Origin: an uncultured Granulosicoccaceae bacterium
GTDB lineage: Bacteria > Pseudomonadota > Gammaproteobacteria > Granulosicoccales > Granulosicoccaceae
DNA length: 64,000 nt
Assembly: GCA_938041955.1 (NCBI GenBank)
Contig: CALISD010000042.1
Span: forward strand, 120,226-184,225
Direction: 5' to 3'
Both the position numbers and the translations under genes were made by a program. The notes under the pieces were generated by a model. That model was not told the DNA's origin. It ran no database searches and worked only from the letters and a program-made list of their open reading frames with translations. Positions 44,101 to 56,100 of this stretch are shown here, one piece after another (position 1 is the first letter of the stretch; every line of letters starts with the position of its first letter).

Positions 44101-47100
44101 TGGTAGTCCCGTCACCGTCGTTGGCGCTGGATAAACCGTTCCCTGCCAATGGTGACCAGGATGGCAGTGGTGATGTGAGCGTTGGGGATGTTCTGACTTA
44201 TACCGTTACCGCGACCAACAATGGTGCGGCCACACTCACCAATGTGCTGGTATCGGATCCGCTTATTACACCGGCGAGTTCGAGCTGCGCATTAGTGGCT
44301 CCGAACGGTACTTGCGTGTTGACTGGAACTTACACGGTTACCGCAGCTGATGTTGCGGCAGGCATGATTGATAACACCGCTACAGCTGACAGTGATCAGA
44401 CTGATCCTGTTGACGATACACAGTCCGTTAATCTGGACGCACCGAGCCATGTGTTAGACAAGGCGGCGCCTGCTAACTCGGATGAGGACGGCAGTACAGA
44501 TTTGAGTGCTGGTGATACGCTAACTTATACGATCACAGCAACCAATAACGGCGATGCCTCATTAACGAATTTGGTAGTTAGTGATCCGATGATCACACCA
44601 AACACCATCAGCTGCGCATTGGTGGCACCTACAGCCACTTGTGTATTGACTGGCATCTATACTGTGACGGCAGCTGATGTAGCAGCGGGCAATATTGTTA
44701 ATACAGCCAGTAGTGATTCGGATCAGACTGATCCGATAGAAGATACAGAAACAGTGGTGGTTCCGTCCCCATTACTGGCTCTTGATAAAGCGGCACCTGC
44801 CAATGCAGATGAAGACGGCAGCACCGACTTAAGTGTGGGCGATACGTTGACTTACACAATTACAGCGACCAACAATGGCGCTGCCACACTGACCAATATG
44901 GTAGTCAGTGATCCGATGATTACACCGAATACTACGACTTGTGCACTAGTAGCCCCTACAGCGACTTGTGTGTTGACGGGTGTCTATTCAGTGACTGCAG
45001 CGGATGTCACTGCAGGCAGTATTATTAACACCGCCAGTGCTGATTCAGATCAGACCGATCCAATCGACGATACAGAAACTGTTGTGGTGCCTTCGCCGTC
45101 ACTGGCGTTGGATAAGCCGTTCCCTGTCAATGGTGATCAGGATGGTAGTGGTGATGTTAGTGTTGGAGATGTTCTGACGTATACCATTACTGCAACCAAC
45201 GATGGTGCGGCCACCTTGACGAATGTATTGGTGTCAGATCCGCTAATTACACCTGCAAGTATAAGCTGTACATCAGTTGCACCGAACGGCACTTGTGTGT
45301 TGACAGGAACTTATACGGTAACTGCCGCCGACGTTGCAGCCGGCATAATAGATAACACCGCCACTGCCGATAGTGATCAGACTGACCCGGTTGATGATAC
45401 ACAGTCGGTAAATCTGGACACACCAAGCCTGGCCCTTGACAAGGCAGCACCTACCAACACAGATGAAGATGGCAGTACAGACTTAAGTGTTGGAGATACG
45501 CTGACTTACACAATTACAGCGACCAACAATGGCGCGGCTTCACTGACCAATCTGGTCGTAAGTGACCCAAAGATTACACCAAGCACTACGACTTGTGCAC
45601 TGGTAGCACCAACAGCGACTTGTGTATTGACGGGTGTCTATTCAGTGACAGCTGCTGATGTTGCAGCGGGCAGTATTGTTAACACTGCCAGTAGTGATTC
45701 AGATCAAACAGGTCCAATAGACGATACAGAAAATGTGGTGGTACCGTCGCCTTCACTGGCGCTGGATAAGCCATTTCCTGCCAATGATGATCAGGATGGT
45801 AGTGGTGATGTGAGTGTTGGAGATGTTCTGACTTATACCATTACTGCTACCAACAATGGGGCGGCCACTCTTACTAATGTGCTGGTGTCAGATCCATTAA
45901 TTACTCCTGCAAGTTCAAATTGTCCATTAGTGGCGCCGGCCGCTACTTGTGTGCTAACAGGGTCGTATACGGTAACTGCGGCAGATGTTGTAGCGGGCAT
46001 GATCGATAATACAGCTACGGCCGATAGTGATCAGACTGATCCGGTAGATGACACACAGTCAGTAAATCTGGATGCACCAAGCCATGCTCTGGACAAGGCA
46101 GCACCGGCCAACGCGGACGAAGACGGCAGCACTGATTTAAGCGTAGGTGATACGCTAACTTACACGATCACAGCAACCAATAATGGTGCCGCAGTGCTGA
46201 CCAATCTGGTAGTCAGTGATCCGATGATTACACCGAACACCACCACGTGCGCCATGGTAGCGCCAACAGCAACTTGCGTGCTGAGTGGAACGTATACAGT
46301 GACTGCAGCCGATGTAGCAGCAGGCACTATTGTAAACACCGCTAATAGCGACTCTGATCAGACAGGTCCGCTGGACGATACAGAGACAGTGGTAGTGCCG
46401 TCACCTTCATTGGCTCTGGATAAACCGTTTCCTGTCAATGGTGATCAGGATGGCAGCAGTGATGTTAGTGTTGGAGATGTTCTGACTTATACCGTTACTG
46501 CCACCAACAACGGTGCGGCCACCTTGACCAATGTATTAGTTTCAGACCCGTTAATTACACCGACAAGTGCAAGCTGTGCGTTAGTGGCGCCGAACGGTAC
46601 CTGTGTGTTGACCGGCACGTACACAGTTACCGCTGCAGATGTAGTAGCCGGCATGATTGATAACACGGCCTCGGCAGACAGTGATCAGACTGGCCCTGTT
46701 GATGATGTCCAGACAGTAAATCTGGATGCACCCAGTCTTGTATTAGACAAGGCGGTACCTGCCAATGCAGATGAAGACGGCAGTACTGATTTTAGCGTTG
46801 GCGATACGCTAACTTACACCATCACGGCAACCAATGATGGCGCTGCTACACTGACAAACCTGGTAGTCAGTGATTCGATGATTTCACCGAATTCCACTGC
46901 ATGCGCCGTGGTGGGGCCAGCAGCAACTTGCGTGTTGAGTGGAACGTATACGGTGACTGCAGCCGATGTAGCAGCAGGGACTATTGTAAACACTGCCAGT
47001 AGTGACTCTGATCAGACCGATCCGATAGACGATACCGAAACTGTGGTGGTACCGTCGCCCTCACTGGCACTGGACAAGCCGTTCCCCGCCAATGGTGATC

Positions 47101-50100
47101 AGGATGGCAGTGGTGATGTGAGTGTTGGAGATATTCTGACCTATACCATTACTGCAACGAATGATGGTGCGGCCACGCTTACCAATGTATTGGTGTCTGA
47201 CCCGCTAATCACACCGGCAAGTTCAAGCTGTGCATCGCTGGTACCTGGTGCTACCTGTGTGCTGGCGGGCACGTATACCGTGACTGCTACAGATGTTGCA
47301 GCCGGCAGGATCGATAACACGGCCAAGGCCGACAGTGATCAGACTGATCCGGTTGACGATACTCAGTCGGTTAACCTGGATGCGCCTGGCCACGTCTTGG
47401 ACAAGGCGGCACCTGTCAACGCAGATGAAGACGGCAGCAGCGACTTAAGTGTCGGGGATACGTTAACTTACACGATAACAGCGACTAACAATGGTGCCGC
47501 GACACTGACCAATCTTATCGTCAGTGATCCGATGATTACGCCAGGCACTACTACGTGTGCGCTGGTAGCCCCAACAGCGACTTGTGTGTTGAGTGGCACT
47601 TATTCAGTGACTGCAGCTGATGTGACTGCAGGCAGCATTGTAAACACAGCCAGTAGTGATTCTGATCAAACCGATCCGATTGACGATACCGAAACTGTGG
47701 TAGTCCCAACACCATCGTTAGCACTGGTGAAGCCGTTCCCGGCCAGTAGTGATGAAGATGGTAGTGGAGACCTGAGTGTTGGAGATGTTCTGACCTATAC
47801 CATTACCGCCACCAACAATGGGTCCGCCACTCTCACAAATGTAGTGGTGTCTGATCCGTTAATAACACCGACGAGTGCAAGTTGTGCATCGCTGGCACCA
47901 AATGCAACCTGTATATTGACTGGCACCTATACGGTAACCGCTGCAGATGTTGCAGCCGGCATGATTGATAACACGGCAATAGCTGATAGTGACCAGACTG
48001 ATGCGGTGGATGATACACAATTGGTTAGTTTGAATGCGCCGAGCCATATCCTGGATAAGGCAGCGCCTGCGAATGCAGATGAAGACAGCAGCACAGATAT
48101 TAGTGTTGGCGATACACTGAGCTACACCATTACGGCAACCAATAATGGTGCTGCAACACTGACCAACTTTAACGTCAGTGATCCGATGATTACCCCCAAT
48201 ACAATCAATTGCGCACAGGTTGCGCCAGCAGCGACTTGTACTCTGACCGGAACGTACAGTGTCACCGCCGCAGACGTGGCCACCGGGAGCATTGTAAATA
48301 CAGCCAGCAGCGACTCGGATCAAACCGATCCGCTTGATGACACAGAAACTGTTATGGTTCCGGCGCCTTCATTGGCGCTTGATAAGGCGTTTCCTGCCAA
48401 TGGTGATCAGGATGCCAGTGGTGATGTGAGTGTTGGTGATGTTCTGACCTACACCATTACCGCCACCAACAACGGTTCTGCCACGCTCACGAATGTAGTG
48501 GTATCTGATCCGTTAATAGTACCAACCAATACCAGCTGCGCTTCGGTTGTACCGAACGCCACTTGTGTGCTGATCGGTACCTACAGTGTAACCGCTGCTG
48601 ATGTCGCGGCCGGTACGATAGACAATACAGCCACGGCAGATTCCGATCAGACCGGGCCTGTTGATGATACGCAATCCCTGACTCTGAATGCGCCTGACCT
48701 GGCACTTGATAAGGCCGCACCAGTTAACACGGATGAGGATGGCACTTCGGACTTAAGTGCAGGTGATACGCTAACCTACACCGTCACCGCGACTAACAGT
48801 GGTAGCTCGAATCTAACCAATGTAGTGGTCAGTGATCCGATGCTGACGCCGAATACAACCACCTGCGCCTCTGTTGCACAGGGAGGCACCTGTGTGCTCA
48901 CGGGGACATATGCAGTAACTGCCGCAGATGTGATCGCTGGCACAATCACTAATACGGCTGCTGCCGATTCAGATCAGACCGATCCGGTTGAAGATACTGA
49001 AGTTGTCGCAGTCCCGACACCCAGTCATGTGCTGGCCAAAGCTGCGCCTGCCAATGCAGATGAAGATGGCAGTACCGATATCAGTGTTGGTGACACACTA
49101 AGCTACACCATCACAGCGACCAACAACGGCACTGCAACACTGACTAACCTTGTGGTTAGTGATGCAATGATCATCCCGAGCAACGTCAGTTGTGCCACTG
49201 TGAGTCCAACAGAAACTTGTGTATTAACCGGTTCCTACACCGTCACCGCAAGCGATATAGCCGCAGGCAGCATTGTCAATACAGCAAGCAGTGATTCAGA
49301 TCAGACAGATCCGGTTGATGATACAGAAACGGTAATAGCGCCGGTGCCATCGCTGGTGTTGGACAAACCGTATCCAACGCATGGTGATCGGGATGGCAGC
49401 ACAGACATCAGTGTTGGGGATGTATTAACGTACACGATCACGGCGACTAATAACGGCACCGCAACACTTACTAATGTCGTAGTTACTGACCCGTTGATTA
49501 CCCCGACAAGTAACACATGTGCATCGCTTACGACCGGCGGCACTTGCGTACTGAGTGGTACTTATACGGTGACGGCTTCGGATGTTGCCGCTGGCATGAT
49601 TGACAACACAGCCACAGCCGATAGTGATCAGACTAATCCGGTTGACGACAGTCAGTCTGTGCCGGTATTAGTTCCTGCGATGGCACTGAACAAGGCAGCG
49701 CCTGCGAATAGCGACGAAGATGGCAGCGCCGACGTGAGTATCGGTGATACGCTGACTTACACGATTACCGCGACCAATACAGGGACTGCGGTGCTGACCA
49801 ACGTCATGGTTAATGATCCCTTGTTGACTCCAGGCTCGACTGGCTGTGCCAGTGTCGCGGCAGGCGCTACCTGTGTATTGACAGGGTCTTACACCGTCGT
49901 AGCTGCTGATGTAGCAGCAGGTGTAATTAACAACACAGCCACTGCTGACTCTGATCAGACTGATCCGCTGGATGATACCGAAGTGGTTGCGGTGCCTATG
50001 CCGAGTCACACGCTGGATAAGTCCCTGCCGGTTAATACAGATGAAGATAACAGTGGTGATATCAGTGCTGCAGATACACTGACTTACACCGTCACAGCAA

Positions 50101-53100
50101 CCAATAATGGCACTGCCACACTGACCAATCTGGTGGTCAATGATTCGAAGATTACGCCCAATAGTATCGCTTGCGCAAGTGTTGCAGCGGGTGGTACTTG
50201 CGTATTGGTCGGAACCTACACAACGACTGCGGCAGATGTTGTCGCGGGCCAGATTGATAACATTGCGACCTCTGATTCAGATCAGACCGATCCGGTTGAT
50301 GATAGCCAGAGCGTGGTGCTCAACGCACCGAGCCTTGCGCTGGATAAGGCCGCTCCGGTTAATACGGACGAAGATGGCAGTGGTGATGTATCCGTTGCAG
50401 ATACGTTGACGTACACCGTTACCGCGAGCAACAACGGAAGCTCTAACTTGACGAATGTTGTTGTCAGTGATCCGATGCTTACCCCGAACACAATAACTTG
50501 TGCGACTGTTGTGCCTGGTGCTACTTGTGTACTGACCGGAATTTACACGGTCACGCCGGCAGATGTGGTAGCAGGGCAGATAGACAATACCGCGGGTGCT
50601 GACTCCGATCAGACTGATCCAATGGATGACTCTGAAGTGGTCATTGTGCCCACACCCGCTTTTGCACTGGACAAAGCCGCGCCTGTTAACGCTGACGAAG
50701 ATGGCAGTGCCGATGTCAGTGTTGGCGACACACTCACCTATACCATTACCGCCACCAATAACGGCACAGCAAGCCTGACCAACCTTATCGTTAATGATTC
50801 ACTGTTGACGCCCGCTACAAGCACTTGTGCAAACGTAGCACCTGCCGCCACTTGCGTATTGACGGGAACCTACACTGTAACGTCTGCCGATGTGGCAGCC
50901 GGTCAGATAAGCAATACCGCTACGGCTGATTCTGACCAAACAGATCCGCTGAGTGATACCGAAGTGGTACCTGTACCTGAGCCTAGCCACATGCTGGTTA
51001 AGTCGTCTCCGGTAAATGCGGATGAAGATGGCAGTTCTGATGTCAGTGTCGGCGATACACTGACTTACACCATCGTAGCGACTAACGATGGCACCGCAAG
51101 GCTGACCAATCTGGTCGTCAATGATTCCATGATCTCACCGAACACCATCACCTGTGCCACAGTATCGGTAGGGGCGACTTGTATATTGACAGGCACATAC
51201 AGCGTTACCGCAGCAGATGTAGCTGCAGGGCAGATAAGTAATACCGCCACTTCAGGTTCTGACCAGACAGGCCCTGTAGATGATACTGAAGATCTAATTC
51301 TCAATGCACCGAGTCTGGCGCTTGATAAAGCGGCACCGGTTAATGCTGATGAAGACAGCAGTACCGATATAAGTGTCAGCGATACACTTAGCTATACCAT
51401 CACGGCGACCAACAATGGTGCGTCTAATCTGACCAATGTCGTGGTCAGTGATCCTATGCTGATGCCGAACACAAAAACCTGTGCGGTACTTACGCCTGGC
51501 AGTACGTGCTTGCTAACAGGTGCTTATAGCGTAGTCGCTGCTGATGTGGTAGCCGCAGCTATTAGCAACACCGCCACAGCCGTTTCAGATCAGACAGATC
51601 AGATAGGTGATACCGAAGTGGTCCCTGTGCCGACGCCAAGTCATATCCTCAGTAAAGCGCTTCCGGTCAATAGCGATGAAGACAACAGTGGCGATGTCAG
51701 TGTTGCCGATACATTAACGTACTCCGTAACGGCGACCAACGATGGAACAGCTACATTGACTAATCTTGTGGTCAATGATTCTATGATTACGCCAAACAGT
51801 ATCAGCTGTGCCATTGTCGCCCCGGGTGCAACCTGTGTACTAGTCGGTACCTATACCACAACAGCTGCGGATGTTGCCGCCGGCCAGATAGACAATACAG
51901 CGACGTCTGATTCTGATCAGACCGATCCGGTAGATGCTACCCAGACCGTGGTGCTTAACGCGCCGAGCCTGGCGCTTGTTAAAGTAGCGCCTGTTAATAG
52001 CGATGAAGATGGCAGCGCAGATGTAAGTGCTGGTGATACGCTAACTTACACCATCATCGCAACCAACAACGGTAGTTCCAATCTGACTAATCTGGTAGTT
52101 AGTGACCCGATGATCAGCCCAAATACCATCACCTGTGCGACAGTTGCACCTGGTGGCACTTGTGTATTGATCGGTACTTACGGTGCGACAGCAGCAGATG
52201 TAGCGGCAGGGCAGATAGATAACACTGCCAGTGCCGATTCAGATCAGACAGATCCGATTGATGATACGCATAGCCTGCCTCTCGAAATGCCTGCACTGAC
52301 CTTGGTCAAGGCAGCCCCGGTTAATGCTGATGAAGATGGCAGTGCAGATGTAAGTGCTGGTGATACGTTAACTTACACCATCACCGCAACCAACAGCGGT
52401 AGTTCTAATCTGACCAATCTGGTAGTTAGTGACTCGATGATCAGTCCAAATACCACTACCTGTGCGACGGTTGCACCTGGTGCCACTTGTGTATTGATCG
52501 GTACTTACGGTGCGACAGCAGCAGATGTAGCGGCAGGGCAGATAGACAATACTGCCAGCGCTGATTCGGATCAGACGGATCCAATAGTGGACACTCACAG
52601 TCTGCCACTTAGCGTACCTGATTTAACCCTGGTTAAGGGCGCACCAGTGAATGCAGATGAAGATTCCAGTACAGATGTGAGTGTTGATGACACACTAACC
52701 TACACGATAACGGCAACTAATAACGGTGGCTCTAATCTGACAAATGTTGTAGTGGGTGATCCTTTGATTACTCCAAATACGACGACTTGTCTGAGTGTTG
52801 TGCCTGGTGCAACTTGCGTATTGGTTGGTACCTACAAGGTTACTGCAGCGGATGTGGTCGCGGGTCAGATAGACAACACGGCATCTGCCAATTCAGATCA
52901 GACAAATTCGATTGATGACTCCGAAGTGGTGCCTGTGCCAACGCCTGCTCACGTACTAGTCAAAGCAGTACCCGTTAACACGGATGAGGACAACAGCGGT
53001 GATATCAGTGTCGGCGACACCTTGTCGTATACGATCACGGCTACCAATACTGGTACAGCAATGCTGACTAACCTGGTCATCAGTGATTCGATGATCACGC

Positions 53101-56100
53101 CGACCAGTGAGGTGTGTGCAAGCGTCTCTCCAAACAATACCTGTGTTCTGACTGGAAGCCATGTGGTCACTGCAGCTGATGTTGCATCCGGTCAGATAGT
53201 CAATACGGCTACCTCGGACACGGATCAGACCGGGCCGGTAAGCGATACACAGACTGTAGTGCTCAACGCACCCAGTCTGATGTTAGTTAAAAGCGCACCG
53301 GTGAATGCGGATGAAGACGCAAGTGCAGATGTCAGCGCCGGCGATACGCTGACCTACACAATCACGGCAACCAACAACGGTAGCTCCAGTCTTACTAATC
53401 TGGTCGTCAGTGATCCGATGATTAATCCGAACACGCTAAGTTGTGCGCTAGTGGCTACTGGCGGAAGCTGTGTTCTTGTCGGAACTTATGTAGTGACACC
53501 AGCCGATGTTGCAGCAGAAGTCATTAACAATACCGCAACGGCTGACTCAGATCAGACCGCTCCGGTGGATGACCAGCATGCTCTGCCTCTTGGTGCGCCG
53601 AGCCTGGCATTGGTGAAGCTGACGCCCGCCAATGCTGACGAAGATGGCAGCAACGACGTGAGTGCAGGTGATACTTTGACCTACACCATTACCGCCACCA
53701 ATAACGGCTTATCGAACCTGACTGACGTGATGGTTAGTGATCAGATGATCAGTCCAAACAGCACTGGCTGTACGTTAGTGGCGGCGGGTGCCAGGTGTGT
53801 TCTGACTGGTACTTATGTTGTCACCTCGGCGGATGTTGCTGCCGGAAAAATAGACAACACAGCAAGTGCAAATTCGAATCAAACAGGCCCTGTTAGTGAT
53901 GTGCATTCACTACCACTGGCAATACCTGGACTTCTACTAAGCAAAGCAGCACCGGTTAATGCTGATGAGGATGGCAGCGGCGATGTCAGTGTTGGTGATA
54001 CCTTCACGTATACCATCACTGCAACCAACAGCGGTATGGCAAATCTGACAGACGTGGTAGTTAACGATCCTAAGATCGGCCCGAACACAATAACTTGTGC
54101 GAGTGTGGCACCACAGGCGACCTGTGTGCTCACCGGTACTTACGTGGTATCAGCCGCTGACGCGACAGCAGGCCAGGTTATTAACACCGCGACGGCGGGA
54201 TCTGACCAGACAGGTCCAGTGGCTGATTCTGTGACTGTGCCGGTGCCCGCTGCATCGATAACTTTACTTAAGTCACTTGCATCTAATGCAGATGAAGACG
54301 GCACAGCTGATATTACTGTGGGTGACACTCTGACGTACTCATCTGTTGCGACTAACACTGGTAGCGCGGTGCTCACGAATGTGGTGGTAAGTGATCCGCT
54401 TGTACTACCGGCGAGTGTGACCTGTGCCATTCTTGCACCTCAGGAAACTTGTGTTTTGACGGGTGCCTACATGGTGGCTGATGCTGATGTGGCAGCGGGC
54501 GGGATTGTAAACACAGCAACTGTCATTAGTGATCAGCTTGATCCGTTAGCCGATTCACATACGGTCGCGATTGCGACTCCAGAGTTGAGCATTGTGAAGG
54601 GTGAGCCTGTTAATGCTGATACCGATAATAGCGAAAGTATCTCAGTCGGGGACGTGCTTACCTACACCGTTACGGCGACCAATACAGGCAACACCGTTCT
54701 CACGAACGTCGAAGTGACTGATTCGATGATCAGGCCTTCAAGTGTCACTTGTAACGTTGTACCGCAGGCTTCAACTTGTGTGCTAACAGGGGCGTTGACA
54801 GTATCTGCGAATGACGCTGTAGCGGGTGGTATTGTGAACACGGCGACGGTAGATTCAGATCAAACCGGTCCTGTTGCTGACAGTAATACTGTTGTGGTGA
54901 TCAAGTTGTTACCGCCGGTCACGCAAAGTGACTCGAAAACTGATTTGCCACTAGGTCAGTCGGTGACCATTGATGTGCTGGCAGATGACAGCGATCCCGA
55001 AAGCAACATCGATCCTGCAACGGTAGTGATTCTTGACCCTGCAACTGGAAATCCCGTGACTGCGTTGGTGGTTTCAGGTGAAGGTACATGGACGGTAGAT
55101 CCCGTGACCGGTGCGATAACCTTTACCCCTGAAGAAGGGTTTATGGGTGATCCCAATCCGATCGAATACACCGTAACTGATACCACTGGTCTGGTATCGA
55201 ATCCATCGACAGTCACTCTTGACTATGAGGCACCGGCTTCTTTGAGCGGAACGGTATGGCTCGATGCGGATCGTGATGGAGAAATTGATCCGGAAGAGCC
55301 TGTTAAGGCAGGCTGGACGCTAAAGATACTTGATGATCAAGGCAACTTGTTAGCGACGACTGTGACTGATGCAGAAGGAAAGTATAAAGTCGAACACCTG
55401 ATACCTGGTGAGTACACAGTTCAGTTCTACAATGAGGCGGGAGTTTTCATTGCAGAATCGACCACTGATGGACCAGTCACCGCCGGTGCGAATGTTGATC
55501 TACCTCTGCCGATTGATCCTAGTGGTATTGTTTACGACAGTGTGACCCGCGAGCCTATTCCGGGTGTGACTCTACAATTCGTGAATAGTGCAGGCATGGC
55601 AGTTGATGCATCGTGTCTTAACACGAATCAGCAGAATCAGGTGACTCAGGCAGATGGGTTTTATGCCTTCGACGTTTTTCCTGATGCCCATCCTAGTTGT
55701 CCTGACGGTGATACGTATTCGATTGAAATCGCTAACGTGCCTTCTACCTATAATAACCAGGTTTCACGCAATATACCGCCGCAGGCTGGTGTGTTCGATA
55801 GCGCGGCAAACGAAACGGACTGTACCGTGGATGCCTATCCACTATCGAATGCATGTGAGATTCAGGCTAACTCCAATGCACCGAAAAGTGATCAGGATAC
55901 TCGTTACTATTTGTCTTTCTCTCTTAATTCGGGTGACAGCAATGTGATATTCAATCATCTGCCGCTTGATCCGTTTATTGTTGCCGCGCTGGCGGATATG
56001 CGCTTACAAAAGACTGTCAGTAAAACATCTGCTTCAGCTGGTGATGTGCTCTACTACACGGTGATTGTGCAGAACGAATTGGCTGATGCTACCAGCGATG

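Noticed and set aside
47859..48323. 154-residue minus-strand open frame within the repeat array
   Set aside because: Similar antisense frames recur at the repeat period (for example near 49668 and 52368), so they are by-products of the coding repeats.
42813..54911. CRISPR-like or satellite DNA array
   Set aside because: The 327-bp period lies in one uninterrupted reading frame coding for 109-residue protein repeats; there are no spacers.
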